This document shows, one piece after another, positions 42,202 to 50,932 of a DNA stretch of 50,932 bases. The notes beneath the pieces were generated by a model, which was given only the letters and a program-made list of their open reading frames with translations, made no database searches and had not been told where the DNA came from. Both the position numbers and the translations under genes were made by a program. Origin of the DNA: Lachnospiraceae bacterium (GTDB lineage Bacteria; Bacillota; Clostridia; Lachnospirales; Lachnospiraceae); NCBI GenBank assembly GCA_017396145.1, contig JAFQMS010000029.1, forward strand, positions 1 to 50,932, given 5' to 3'. Each line of letters starts with the position of its first letter. Position 1 is the stretch's first letter.

Positions 42202-45054
42202 ATGAGTAACAATATTAAAAAGATTGATGGCCCTTGTATTTCTATTAGAGGTGCTAAAGAACATAATCTTAAAAACATAGATTTGGATATACCAAGAAAT
42301 AAATTCGTTGTGCTTACAGGACTTAGTGGTTCTGGTAAGTCATCATTGGCATTTGATACTATTTATGCAGAAGGTCAGAGAAGATATATGGAGTCTTTGT
42401 CTTCATATGCAAGAATGTTTTTAGGACAGATGGAAAAGCCTAATGTAGAGAGTATTGAAGGACTTTCTCCTGCTATTTCCATTGACCAGAAGTCAACTAA
42501 TAGGAATCCTCGTTCTACTGTGGGAACTGTAACGGAAGTGTACGATTATTTTAGATTATTGTATGCAAGAGTAGGTATTCCACATTGTCCAAAGTGTGGA
42601 AATATTATTGAAAGCCAGACTGTAGACCAGATGGTGGATGAGATAATGAAGTTAGAAGTGGGCACTAAGTTTCAACTCCTTGCCAGTGTTGTAAGGGGAA
42701 GAAAGGGTGAGCATGTTAAACTTTTTGAACAGGCAAAAAGAAGCGGTTATGTAAGAGTAATTGTAGATGGGAATATGTATGATTTGTCAGAGGAGATTAA
42801 ACTTGATAAGAATATTAAGCATAATATAGACATTGTTGTTGACCGTCTTATTATTAAAGAAGGTATCGAAAAAAGATTGAATGATTCTATAGAAACTGTA
42901 CTTAAACTAAGTGATGGACTTTTAGTAGTTGATATTATTGGCGGAGAGCAACTTAAGTTTAGTCAAAGTTTTTCATGCCCTGATTGTGGGATTAGCTTAG
43001 ATGAACTAGAACCTAGAATCTTTTCTTTCAACAATCCTTTTGGTGCGTGTCCTGAGTGCCACGGAATAGGAATTAAGATGGAATTTGATGAGAATCTTAT
43101 GATTCCAGATAAGAGACTTAGTTTTAACGAAGGTGCAGTTGCTGTTGTTGGGTGGGCATCTTCTTCCACAGAGGGTAGTTTTAGCCACAGTCTGTTGGAG
43201 GGACTGGCAAGAGAGTATGGATTTGATTTAGATACTCCATACAAAGATTTGCCTGATAAGGTTAAAGATATATTTATCAATGGTACTGGCGGTAAAAAGG
43301 TTAAGGTATACTATCAAAGTCAGCGTGGTAAGGGTGAATATGATGTGGAATTTGAAGGCCTGATTAAGAATGTTCAGAAAAGATATAGAGAGACTTCTTC
43401 AGAGACTATGAAAGCAGAGTATGAATCATTTATGCGTACCACACCATGTAAAGTCTGTAAAGGAATGCGACTTAAACCAGAGTCGCTAGGAGTTACTGTT
43501 GGAGATAAGAATATCTATGAGGTATCAATGTTGTCCATTAAAAAACTTGCTGAATTTATGGATGAATTAACTCTGACAAAGACACAGGAAAAGATTGGAC
43601 ATATGATAATTAAGGAGATTAAGGCAAGGGTAGGATTCTTGATTAATGTGGGATTAGAATACCTTACACTTGCAAGAGCAACAGGAAGTCTGTCCGGGGG
43701 AGAAGCCCAGAGAATTCGTCTGGCAACCCAGATTGGTTCAGGACTTGTTGGTGTGGCATATATTCTGGATGAGCCAAGTATTGGTTTGCATCAAAGAGAC
43801 AATGATAAACTTTTGTCTGCCCTTAGTAATCTTAAAGAACTGGGAAATACTCTTATTGTTGTTGAGCATGACGAGGATACTATGTATGCTGCGGATTATA
43901 TTGTAGATATAGGACCGGGAGCGGGGCAACATGGTGGTGAGGTTGTTGCCTGTGGTGACGCGAAGGAGATTATGAAGTGTAAGGAATCTGTAACAGGTGC
44001 GTATCTTAGTGGACGAATTAAAATTGATGTTCCAAGTAAGAGAAAAGAACCAACTGGATATCTGAAGATAAGAGGGGCAAGGCAAAACAATCTTAAGAAT
44101 ATAGATGTGGACATTCCATTAGGAGTTTTTACATGTGTTACAGGTGTGTCTGGTTCGGGAAAGAGTTCTCTGATTAATGAAATTCTTCATAAGGAACTGG
44201 CGGTAAAACTTAACAGAGCAAGAATGATTCCCGGAGATTTTGATTCAATAGAAGGAATGGAAGCCCTTGATAAGGTTATTGATATTGACCAGTCTCCTAT
44301 TGGAAGAACACCAAGGTCTAACCCTGCTACCTATACGGGAGTTTTTGATATGATTAGAGATTTATTTGCAGCAACTACAGATGCAAAAGCAAAGGGTTAT
44401 GGTAAGGGAAGATTCTCTTTTAATGTTAAAGGTGGAAGGTGTGAAGCCTGCAGTGGTGACGGTATACTTAAGATAGAGATGAATTTCTTACCAGATGTAT
44501 ATGTGCCATGTGAAGTTTGTGGTGGCAAAAGATATAATAGAGAGACTCTAGATGTTAAGTATAAAGGAAAGAGTATCTTTGATGTTCTTGATATGACAGT
44601 AGAAGAGGCGCTTACATTTTTCGAGAATATACCAAGTATAAAGAGAAAGATGGAGACTCTTAATGATGTTGGATTGTCATATATTAAACTTGGACAGCCA
44701 TCAACCACTTTATCTGGAGGTGAGGCACAGAGAATTAAGTTGGCTACTGAACTTTCAAAGAAAAGTACCGGAAGAACTATATACATTCTTGATGAGCCGA
44801 CTACGGGACTTCATTTTGCAGATGTTCACAAACTTGTGGATATACTGGCAAGACTTACTGAAGGTGGTAATACAGTGGTTGTAATCGAGCATAACTTAGA
44901 TGTTATTAAGTGTGCGGATTATATTATTGATATTGGACCTGAGGGTGGAGATAATGGTGGAACAGTGATTGCCACAGGGACACCGGAGGAAGTTACTAAG
45001 GTGGCTGCTTCCTATACAGGAAAGTATATTAAGAAGATGTTAGAACGTGAATAG
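42202..45054 (+). CDS. uvrA: Excinuclease ABC subunit A
   Basis: A 950-residue damage-recognition ATPase with two ABC modules. Walker A sites are [14 protein letters not shown] (near 40) and [13 protein letters not shown] (near 650); signatures are [12 protein letters not shown] and [12 protein letters not shown]. Zinc-binding Cys pairs are visible (CPDCG ... CPECHG near 255-280; CEACSGDG ... CEVCGG near 750-775). Full family length. It forms the A2B complex with UvrB and shares its SOS promoter. The start follows AGAAAGG. Confidence 0.97.
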   Translation: MSNNIKKIDGPCISIRGAKEHNLKNIDLDIPRNKFVVLTGLSGSGKSSLAFDTIYAEGQRRYMESLSSYARMFLGQMEKPNVESIEGLSPAISIDQKSTNRNPRSTVGTVTEVYDYFRLLYARVGIPHCPKCGNIIESQTVDQMVDEIMKLEVGTKFQLLASVVRGRKGEHVKLFEQAKRSGYVRVIVDGNMYDLSEEIKLDKNIKHNIDIVVDRLIIKEGIEKRLNDSIETVLKLSDGLLVVDIIGGEQLKFSQSFSCPDCGISLDELEPRIFSFNNPFGACPECHGIGIKMEFDENLMIPDKRLSFNEGAVAVVGWASSSTEGSFSHSLLEGLAREYGFDLDTPYKDLPDKVKDIFINGTGGKKVKVYYQSQRGKGEYDVEFEGLIKNVQKRYRETSSETMKAEYESFMRTTPCKVCKGMRLKPESLGVTVGDKNIYEVSMLSIKKLAEFMDELTLTKTQEKIGHMIIKEIKARVGFLINVGLEYLTLARATGSLSGGEAQRIRLATQIGSGLVGVAYILDEPSIGLHQRDNDKLLSALSNLKELGNTLIVVEHDEDTMYAADYIVDIGPGAGQHGGEVVACGDAKEIMKCKESVTGAYLSGRIKIDVPSKRKEPTGYLKIRGARQNNLKNIDVDIPLGVFTCVTGVSGSGKSSLINEILHKELAVKLNRARMIPGDFDSIEGMEALDKVIDIDQSPIGRTPRSNPATYTGVFDMIRDLFAATTDAKAKGYGKGRFSFNVKGGRCEACSGDGILKIEMNFLPDVYVPCEVCGGKRYNRETLDVKYKGKSIFDVLDMTVEEALTFFENIPSIKRKMETLNDVGLSYIKLGQPSTTLSGGEAQRIKLATELSKKSTGRTIYILDEPTTGLHFADVHKLVDILARLTEGGNTVVVIEHNLDVIKCADYIIDIGPEGGDNGGTVIATGTPEEVTKVAASYTGKYIKKMLERE

Positions 45055-45120
45055 TTTTTTGTAGTACTTGGTGGTAAAATAAATGATGAATTAATATAAA
45101 GAAGAATGGAGTAAATACTA

Positions 45121-45711
45121 ATGGATAAATGCAATAGTTTTTTTGCCATGATGTCGAGAATGAAATATATAGAAAGATGGGCGCTTATGCGTAATTCCAG
45201 ACCTGAAAATATTAGTGAACACTGTCTTGAAACGGCCATGATTGCTCATGCTTTAGTGGTTATTAGCAACAAGAAGTTTGGGAACAACTATGACGCATCA
45301 AAGGCGGCGCTCATAGCCTTGTATCACGATGCATCAGAGATAATAACAGGGGATATGCCTACTCCGGTAAAGTATTATAACGATGATATCAAAGAAGCAT
45401 TTAAGAGTGTTGAAGATATTGCCAGTAGAAGATTAATAAATATGCTTCCGGATTATATGAAAGACGAGTATGAAAGTATTTTCTTTAAATGCGAAGAGGA
45501 TAAGGCTTTGTGGAAATATGTTAAGGCAGCGGACAAACTTTCTGCATATATAAAATGTATTGAAGAGGATAATGCGGGAAATAAAGAATTCATTAGTGCT
45601 AAAGATTCTATATGGAAGATAATTAATGAGATAGATATGCCAGAGGTGAAAGTCTTTATTGAAGACTTTATTCCTGCATATGGAAGAAATCTTGATGATT
45701 TGTGTAAGTAG
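45121..45711 (+). CDS. yfbR: 5'-deoxynucleotidase of the YfbR family
   Basis: A 196-residue HD-domain phosphohydrolase that removes phosphate from deoxyribonucleoside 5'-monophosphates. The N-terminal MSRMKYIERWALMRNSRPEN and NISEHCLETAM (metal His) match E. coli YfbR closely, followed by ALYHDASEIITGDMPTPVKY (HD pair) and AADKLSAYIKCIEE with the distal Asp. Length fits. It follows uvrA by 66 bases and may help recycle nucleotides released by repair, though this is inference from position. Confidence 0.92.
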   Translation: MDKCNSFFAMMSRMKYIERWALMRNSRPENISEHCLETAMIAHALVVISNKKFGNNYDASKAALIALYHDASEIITGDMPTPVKYYNDDIKEAFKSVEDIASRRLINMLPDYMKDEYESIFFKCEEDKALWKYVKAADKLSAYIKCIEEDNAGNKEFISAKDSIWKIINEIDMPEVKVFIEDFIPAYGRNLDDLCK

Positions 45712-45730
45712 TTAAAGAGTCAATAAATAG

Positions 45731-45765
45731 AACTGCCAATGCTTTATTAAGATTGGCAGTTCATC
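45731..45765. terminator. Convergent-gene hairpin
   Basis: AACTGCCAAT (45731-45740) and ATTGGCAGTT (45752-45761) form a 10-bp stem between yfbR and the convergent regulator. The T-run is weak on the plus strand and better on the minus strand. The same stem sequence recurs after mscL. Confidence 0.65.
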
Positions 45766-45781
45766 TGTCAACTTCGATTAA

Positions 45782-46123
45782 TTACATGGGTTGCTTTATC
45801 TTACTAATACTAGATAATACTTTGTAAACCTCATTTAATTCAGAACAAGAATAAGTTCTTAGTAATTGTATAACCTTATTTAACTCCGGGGTGTAGATTG
45901 TTGCCGGCATACTATCACAATCGTTAATAAGTTCAACGGGTGAGACATTGAGAGCCAAGGAAATCTGAAGAAAGACATCAAGAGTAGGACATTTTTCCCC
46001 ACGTTCAATCTGCCCCATATAGTTTGATGATATACCTGCCAGTTGAGCAAGTTCATCTTGGCTTAGATTATGCTGTTTGCGAAGTTGACGGATACGTTCT
46101 TCAACTAGAAAAGTTGAAATCAT
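45782..46123 (-). CDS. XRE-family transcriptional regulator
   Basis: A 113-residue repressor-like protein. Residues ~8-65 form a helix-turn-helix: IRQLRKQHNLSQDELAQLAG, ISSNYMGQIERGEKCPTLDV and ISLALNVSPVELI. The C-terminal ~40 residues (NKVIQLLRTYSCSELNEVYK) are probably for dimerisation. The start was moved five codons inward because GGGGGTG overlaps the longer start. It is divergent from the DUF2339 membrane protein gene; a 15-bp inverted repeat in the shared 205-base gap may be its operator. Confidence 0.88.
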   Translation of the reverse strand: MISTFLVEERIRQLRKQHNLSQDELAQLAGISSNYMGQIERGEKCPTLDVFLQISLALNVSPVELINDCDSMPATIYTPELNKVIQLLRTYSCSELNEVYKVLSSISKIKQPM

Positions 46124-46182
46124 TGGTGACACCCCCATGTAAGATAATCTATATGTATTATTATATATGTAATGTAGAAATG

Positions 46183-46230
46183 ATACTATACCTAAACTAT
46201 TACATTTTTGTAAGGGTTTAGGTATAGTAT
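46183..46230. repeat. Perfect 15-bp inverted repeat
   Basis: ATACTATACCTAAAC (46183-46197) pairs exactly with GTTTAGGTATAGTAT (46216-46230) across an 18-base gap. It lies between the XRE regulator and the DUF2339 gene, just upstream of a promoter. It could be a regulator binding site; a factor-independent terminator is unlikely because no T-run follows. Confidence 0.8.
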
Positions 46231-46244
46231 TTAAGATATATATG

Positions 46245-46253
46245 TGGTATAAT
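46245..46253 (+). promoter_or_regulatory. Extended -10 promoter of the DUF2339 gene
   Basis: TGGTATAAT combines a TGn extension with a perfect TATAAT, 76 bases before the start codon. The -35 position falls on the right arm of the 15-bp inverted repeat. Confidence 0.6.
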
Positions 46254-46328
46254 TTTTATTTAGGAATAACACAGAATTTAAACTTTTAATGAGTCCTAGT
46301 TAATATTTGAATAATAGAGGTGATTGTT

Positions 46329-48554
46329 TTGGATAAAGCTAAACTTAATCGATTATTGATGCTTGAGAATAGAATACTTGATAGTAGAAAAAGTCTTGTT
46401 CTTATGTCGAGACATCTTGATAACACAGATACAGATTTTTTTCGCTATAAGATTGCTATGCTTGAGCAGGAAGTAGAAGACATGTCAAGGCAGATTCGAT
46501 ATATGAAGGGCGAATGTTCAAGTATGGAAGATTTAGAGCCAAGATATGTGAAAAAAGAATATGTAGTAACCGAACCTGCTAATGCTACTGCTACTGCAAA
46601 AACTGAAGATTCTGTATCAAGAGAAGTTGTTGCTTCAAGTGTTAATAATACATCTTCACAAATAATGGATACATTTGAAATAGAGAATACATATTATGAC
46701 AACTTTAATTCCTCTGTAAAGACATCAACACAAGAAGAAAGTAACCATGACTTTGAGAAGACTTTTGGTAAATCATTTATGGGAATTGCTGCTTCTGTGC
46801 TTATATTTATAAGTATTGTTTTATTTGCTACACTTTTATTGCCTATGTTTGGAGATGAGGCAAAGATGGCAATAATGTATGCAGTTAGTGGGGCATTTTT
46901 AGGTATAGGAGCATTAAGATTAAATAAAGATAAAGACGACAGGTTTAATATTGCACTCACAGGTTGTGGATTTGGTGCAATGTTTATCTCCTTACTATTA
47001 AGTAATATATACTTTGAAGTGCTAGGAGATATTCCGCTATATGTTATGATTGCTATCTGGGGTGTAATTATTTGCATATTTGCTAAGAATAAGAATTTTG
47101 TATTTCAGATTATTGGAGAAATTGGAATTATAGTTGCTACAGTATTTGGATGCATATTATGTGTTAGTGGCAAGGATGAAGCAAGATTTTTGGCTTTACT
47201 TATTTTTTACGGAATAACATCTGCAATATTCTATTTCGTTAATTATGAGAAAGAATATGAGGATAATATATGCTATCATGGTTTTGCAGCTATTGGTGGT
47301 ATGGTGTTAACTATTGGTTGCGTGGGAATTGCAGGTGATAATTCTTTAGTATGTATGATAATCGCATTAATTATTCAGATTTTAAACATAGTGGGAATTA
47401 TGAGCCATAGATTGGATAAGCCGCAGATAAGTTTTGGAGTGATTACTTCTTTGGAATTGTTCAGTGTGGCTATAATATCGTTGTATGTGTTTGAAAATGA
47501 AAAGATATGGGGATTAGTTACATACTTAATTGGAATGATAATGATATTTGCTGTAAGTATGAAGAAAGCCAATAGCAAATCTGGTTTAGAACTTATATCA
47601 GGGGCCAGTGCTATAGTAGCGTTAATAGGACTTGGGGCAAATGGAACTGCTTATAATTATGGTGTGGTTTTCCTTATGATAATACCATTGCTAGTATATG
47701 GTTATGTTAGGAAATACAGTATTAGCAAATATATGGGACTAGCCATAATGGGCGTATATATGTTTATTTATGATGGAGATATTAGAGGACTGCATTTTGT
47801 ATTAATGCTTGTTGCATTTGCAGTGGCATATATATGTATGTTTGTGTTTAAAGACCAGTATAACAAAGAATACAAGTCACTTTTACATATAGGCGCACTG
47901 TTATTGATAGTATCACAAATGGGAGATGCATTATGGGAGATTCTAGGAAGGGAAGAATCTTCTTTAGATGTGGTAGAAAGTATAGTATATGTTTCTTTCT
48001 TCGTATTAAATACAATATGCTATAAGAGCAGATTTGTCAGCAATTCAATTACAGGAGAGAAAGACGAAAACAAAGAAATCTATACTATAGCCAATGTATT
48101 TGCTATGGCAATGGGATGTATGTTGATAAGTGAGCCTGGCTCAATGGGATGTCATTTTGTTAATATATTAGTAGCGTTGGCAGCATTTTTGATTGATACT
48201 AAAAAGATACTTAATAAAAACTCTGAAAATGTTGCCGGTAATGTATATATTGGTGGTAAGTTTACTGTACTTTTGATAGTGGTGCTTAATTCATTTACAT
48301 CACCTAATTATGTGATAAGTATTGCATGTCTTGTGTTAGCAATACTGTTGATATTAGCAGGATTTAAAGGTGAATATAAGTATTTAAGAATCTATGGTTT
48401 AGGACTTACTATGATAAGTATATTCAAATTGTTGATGGTTGATATAACTTATGCTAACACTTTAGGAAATGCTATAAGTTTCTTTGTATCAGGTGTTTTA
48501 TGCTTTGCAATAAGTATGATATATAACTATCTGGATAAGAAAATGAAAAGATAA
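46329..48554 (+). CDS. DUF2339-type polytopic membrane protein
   Basis: A 741-residue protein. Residues 1-65 form a cytoplasmic coiled coil (LLMLENRILDSRKSLVLMSR ... EQEVEDMSRQI), followed by a Ser/Thr/Glu-rich linker to ~145, then about 20 membrane segments. The arrangement of coiled coil, linker and very many membrane segments, with KTFGKSFMGIAASVLIFISI at the first segment, fits the DUF2339 group, whose function is unknown. It starts at TTG, 5-6 bases after GAGGTGA; a GTG three codons earlier overlaps that site and is rejected. Confidence 0.7.
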   Translation: MDKAKLNRLLMLENRILDSRKSLVLMSRHLDNTDTDFFRYKIAMLEQEVEDMSRQIRYMKGECSSMEDLEPRYVKKEYVVTEPANATATAKTEDSVSREVVASSVNNTSSQIMDTFEIENTYYDNFNSSVKTSTQEESNHDFEKTFGKSFMGIAASVLIFISIVLFATLLLPMFGDEAKMAIMYAVSGAFLGIGALRLNKDKDDRFNIALTGCGFGAMFISLLLSNIYFEVLGDIPLYVMIAIWGVIICIFAKNKNFVFQIIGEIGIIVATVFGCILCVSGKDEARFLALLIFYGITSAIFYFVNYEKEYEDNICYHGFAAIGGMVLTIGCVGIAGDNSLVCMIIALIIQILNIVGIMSHRLDKPQISFGVITSLELFSVAIISLYVFENEKIWGLVTYLIGMIMIFAVSMKKANSKSGLELISGASAIVALIGLGANGTAYNYGVVFLMIIPLLVYGYVRKYSISKYMGLAIMGVYMFIYDGDIRGLHFVLMLVAFAVAYICMFVFKDQYNKEYKSLLHIGALLLIVSQMGDALWEILGREESSLDVVESIVYVSFFVLNTICYKSRFVSNSITGEKDENKEIYTIANVFAMAMGCMLISEPGSMGCHFVNILVALAAFLIDTKKILNKNSENVAGNVYIGGKFTVLLIVVLNSFTSPNYVISIACLVLAILLILAGFKGEYKYLRIYGLGLTMISIFKLLMVDITYANTLGNAISFFVSGVLCFAISMIYNYLDKKMKR

Positions 48555-48666
48555 GAGGTAATAATTTGATTGACAACATAAACTGAAAATATTACTATGG
48601 GTTTATGGAATTAATGGGGAAAAGAGTACAAATAATGCCAAGGATAAGAAGAAACGGAGAAGTATT

Positions 48667-49170
48667 ATGTCAAAGAAGAACGAAAAGAATCAGAGTAATT
48701 CAGAGAGCAAAGTAGAAGGAACTAAAGAAACAGCAGTTGCTAAGAACAAGAAAAAGACAAAAGGATTTATCAATGAATTTAAGGAGTTTGCAGTTAAAGG
48801 TAATGCAATGAGCATGGCAATCGGTGTGTTAATTGGTGGTGCTTTTAGTGGAATCGTAACTTCATTTACCAACAATATTTTAAATCCTGTCTTAAACTGC
48901 TTTGGTAAGGTTGACAGTTCAGATGTGGCTAAGCTTGCCATTAAGGTTAAAGGTCAGTCAATTGAGATAGGTGCATTTTTAGCTGATATCGTTAACTTCC
49001 TTATTGTTGCATTTGTTGTATTCCTTCTTGTTAGGGGAATGAACGCACTTGCTAACATCGGTAAGAAGGAAGAAAAACCAGCACCAAAGACTAAGAAGTG
49101 TCCATATTGTAAGAGTGAAATTGCAATTGATGCAGTTAAATGTCCACACTGTACAAGTGATGTGGAATAG
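48667..49170 (+). CDS. mscL: Large-conductance mechanosensitive channel MscL with zinc ribbon
   Basis: A 167-residue MscL. A ~33-residue Lys/Asn/Glu-rich N-terminal tail precedes the channel core: FINEFKEFAVKGNAMSMAIG, VLIGGAFSGIVTSFTNNIL (first membrane segment) and IGAFLADIVNFLIVAFVVFL (second). It opens under membrane tension. After the second segment the usual cytoplasmic helix is replaced by a zinc-ribbon: CPYCKSEIAIDAVKCPHC (near 142). GGAGAAG precedes the ATG. The gap of 112 bases from the DUF2339 gene holds no other gene. A strong terminator follows. Confidence 0.93.
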   Translation: MSKKNEKNQSNSESKVEGTKETAVAKNKKKTKGFINEFKEFAVKGNAMSMAIGVLIGGAFSGIVTSFTNNILNPVLNCFGKVDSSDVAKLAIKVKGQSIEIGAFLADIVNFLIVAFVVFLLVRGMNALANIGKKEEKPAPKTKKCPYCKSEIAIDAVKCPHCTSDVE

Positions 49171-49195
49171 TGAGATGCTATTAGAATGAGAATGT

Positions 49196-49249
49196 AAAAC
49201 TGCCAATAATGTTAGAGTATTAACCCGACATTTATTGGCAGTTTTTTTT
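49196..49249 (+). terminator. Intrinsic terminator of mscL
   Basis: AAAACTGCCAATAA (49196-49209) and TTATTGGCAGTTTT (49232-49245) form a 14-bp stem followed by more T residues. The core AACTGCCAAT is shared with the hairpin after yfbR. Confidence 0.88.
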
Positions 49250-49330
49250 GACTCTTTGTAACAGTTAGGGTATAGTTTATCCCAAAATAATTATTATGTA
49301 CAAAAAAGTTCATAAATTAAGGTAAAATTT

Positions 49331-49513
49331 TGTTGAAAAAAAATTCAACATCTGATTAATTTCGTGATGAAAAATTAAAAAGAATGTGATAAAATGTTTG
49401 AGTAAAAAACGCAATGTGACAACGCGCCTACTAGCAAAAGCGTATTAAAGTGAGTAGCACTTGCAAAAGCGTGAAAGCACAGTGTGAAATTTCCAATAAA
49501 GGAGAAGAAATTA
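49331..49513 (+). promoter_or_regulatory. guaA promoter and long leader with repeated elements
   Basis: A short palindrome TGTTGAA-N6-TTCAACA (49331-49350) precedes an extended -10 box TGATAAAAT (49387-49395). The leader of about 110 bases holds a 10-base direct repeat GCAAAAGCGT at 49434-49443 and 49463-49472. CTACT (49428-49432) can pair with AGTAG (49453-49457), or AAGTG (49448-49452) with CACTT (49458-49462), two mutually exclusive folds. It does not fit the purine riboswitch consensus. A regulatory leader is possible. Confidence 0.45.
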
Positions 49514-50806
49514 ATGAAACAAGATATGATAGTAATTTTAGACCTTGGAAGTACCGAGAACACTGTTCTTGCCCGTGCCATTCGTGATATGGGTGTCTAC
49601 AGCGAGATTCATCCACATGATATTACAGCAGATGAACTTGGTAAATTAGAAAATGTTAAGGGTATCATCATCAACGGTGGAGAAAACAGAGTAGTTGACG
49701 GCGTAGCAATAGATGTTAATGATGAGATTTACTCATGCGGCATCCCGGTTATCGCAATTGACCACGCACCAGCAAAATGTGCTGATAAGTATGACACAAT
49801 TCCTTCAGATGATGTAATCAAAGCATTTGTATTTGATACATGTAAGTCAGAAGCTAATTGGAACATGAAGAATTTTGTTGAGGACCAGATTGAACTTGTT
49901 AGACGCCAGGTAGGAGATAAAAAGGTATTACTTGCGCTTTCAGGCGGTGTTGACTCATCAGTAGTTGCAGCATTACTTATTAAGGCAATTGGTAAGCAAC
50001 TTGTATGTGTTCATGTTAACCATGGACTTATGAGAAAGAATGAGTCAGAAGGTGTTGTTAAGTTATTCAGAGATGAACTTGACGCTAACCTTATCTATGT
50101 AGATGCTACAGACAGATTCCTTGGAAAACTTGAAAATGTAGCTGACCCAGAGCAAAAGAGAAAGATTATCGGTGGAGAATTCATCCGCGTATTTGAAGAA
50201 GAAGCTAGAAAGCTTGAAGGAATAGATTATTTAGGACAGGGAACAATCTACCCTGACATTATCGAAAGTGGTACAAAGACTGCAAAATGTGTTAAGTCAC
50301 ACCACAACGTAGGAGGACTTCCTGAAGACCTTCAGTTTGAATTAGTTGAGCCACTTGCACAGCTTTTCAAGGACGAGGTTCGTGCCTGCGGTATCGAGCT
50401 TGGCTTACCAGCAGAGATGGTATACCGTCAGCCATTCCCAGGACCAGGACTTGGTGTACGTTGCCTTGGAGCAATCACTCGTGACCGCCTTGAGGCAGTT
50501 CGTGAATCAGACGCAATCCTTCGTGAAGAGTTCGCTAAGGCAGGCCTTGACAAGAAAGTATGGCAGTACTTCACAGTAGTACCTGACTTCAAAGCAGTAG
50601 GTGTAAGAGACAACGCAAGAAGCATGGGATACATGGTTGTAATCCGTGCGGTTAACACAATCGATGCAATGACAGCAACAATCGAGAGAGTAGACTACGA
50701 AATCTTAGAGAGAGTTTGCGACAGAATCACAGCTGAAGTGCCAAGTGTAAACAGAGTATGTTATGAGTTGACAAAGAAGCCAGTGGCAACGATAGAGTTT
50801 GAGTAA
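49514..50806 (+). CDS. guaA: GMP synthase with collapsed glutaminase domain
   Basis: A 430-residue GMP synthase (XMP to GMP, ATP-dependent); usual length is ~510-525. The ATP pyrophosphatase domain is intact: LALSGGVDSSVVAALL (near 138), VNHGLMRKNE, and the C-terminal dimerisation domain ends in RVCYELTKKPVATIEFE. The N-terminal glutaminase domain is only ~115 residues. It keeps MIVILDLGSTENTVLARAI and GIIINGGENRV, but the catalytic Cys loop (normally GICYGMQ) reads IPVIAIDHAP, and the His and Glu regions are absent. It should use free ammonia or a separate glutaminase. The start follows AAAGGAGA; an earlier in-frame ATG has no ribosome binding site. Confidence 0.93.
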   Translation: MKQDMIVILDLGSTENTVLARAIRDMGVYSEIHPHDITADELGKLENVKGIIINGGENRVVDGVAIDVNDEIYSCGIPVIAIDHAPAKCADKYDTIPSDDVIKAFVFDTCKSEANWNMKNFVEDQIELVRRQVGDKKVLLALSGGVDSSVVAALLIKAIGKQLVCVHVNHGLMRKNESEGVVKLFRDELDANLIYVDATDRFLGKLENVADPEQKRKIIGGEFIRVFEEEARKLEGIDYLGQGTIYPDIIESGTKTAKCVKSHHNVGGLPEDLQFELVEPLAQLFKDEVRACGIELGLPAEMVYRQPFPGPGLGVRCLGAITRDRLEAVRESDAILREEFAKAGLDKKVWQYFTVVPDFKAVGVRDNARSMGYMVVIRAVNTIDAMTATIERVDYEILERVCDRITAEVPSVNRVCYELTKKPVATIEFE

Positions 50807-50932
50807 GGAGTAGTGCTAAAAAAGTCCAGTATTTATGCGGTTTCCAAACAAATTTGTTTAAGTGCTGGCAACGATTTGGCAACAGATTTTCCTTATTCAA
50901 TGAATAAGATTACTTTATGTGCATAAGAAAAC
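50807..50932. other. Non-coding end of window after guaA
   Basis: No gene is seen. A 10-base phrase TGGCAACGAT from the guaA 3' end (50784-50793) recurs at 50866-50875, and TGGCAACAGAT follows at 50877-50887. A 14-base palindrome AAACAAATTTGTTT lies at 50846-50859. The 3' end of guaA is a known integration site for mobile elements, so these could be attachment-site traces. Confidence 0.35.

Noticed and set aside
49331-49513. Purine (guanine) riboswitch before guaA
   Set aside because: The conserved core and loop-loop motifs of the purine riboswitch are not found in the leader.

Overview
The window looks like chromosome from a low-GC, strictly anaerobic, spore-forming Clostridia, most probably a Lachnospiraceae member. 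Support: AT-rich coding bias with AGGAGG-type ribosome binding sites, a cotJABC spore-coat operon, a SpoVAF/GerA-type germination protein, a stand-alone MsmX-type sugar ATPase, FtsEX/PcsB/Ctp cell-wall genes, and an Hdr-type flavin-based redox operon. No rRNA, tRNA or CRISPR array was seen.

Layout. 0-2.9 kb: end of a secreted CHAT-protease protein with a lipoprotein and a small membrane protein. 2.9-6.1 kb: AGCS amino-acid:Na+ symporter and PepD dipeptidase. 6.1-9.4 kb: cotJABC, a YfcE phosphodiesterase and a SpoVAF-like protein. 9.4-13.4 kb: a SecD-P1-like lipoprotein, an SDR reductase (YmfI-like), a LytR_C protein and a YitT transporter. 13.6-21.8 kb: msmX, a CdaR-type regulator, then ftsE-ftsX-PcsB/CwlO-like hydrolase-ctp-hisS. 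21.9-33.5 kb: an 11-gene redox operon. 33.5-37.3 kb: a gene-poor, scarred region with a 52-53 bp tandem repeat array, hicAB, three gene remnants and a blaI/blaR1-like pair. 37.3-39.8 kb: a large surface lectin/papain-like protein. 40-45.7 kb: uvrB-uvrA-yfbR behind an SOS box and a RhuM remnant. 45.8-50.9 kb: an XRE regulator, a DUF2339 membrane protein, MscL with a zinc ribbon, and a GuaA with a collapsed glutaminase domain.

The centrepiece is the operon at 22.0-33.4 kb: malate dehydrogenase (LDH-like fold with an MDH-type Arg), class II fumarase, HdrB, HdrC, HdrA, FlxD (MvhD-like), FlxC, FlxB, FlxA, then an FrdB-like Fe-S protein and an FrdA-like flavoprotein. There is no membrane anchor subunit. 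The order follows oxaloacetate to malate to fumarate to succinate. I infer a soluble NADH-dependent, flavin-bifurcating fumarate reductase that may couple fumarate reduction to ferredoxin reduction. A promoter and a good Rex-type (NADH-sensing) operator candidate lie upstream of the first gene. Four consecutive hairpins lie between the FrdB-like and FrdA-like genes.

Assignments rest on motif recognition by eye. Start codons were chosen from ribosome-binding-site position; several differ from the longest possible reading frame.
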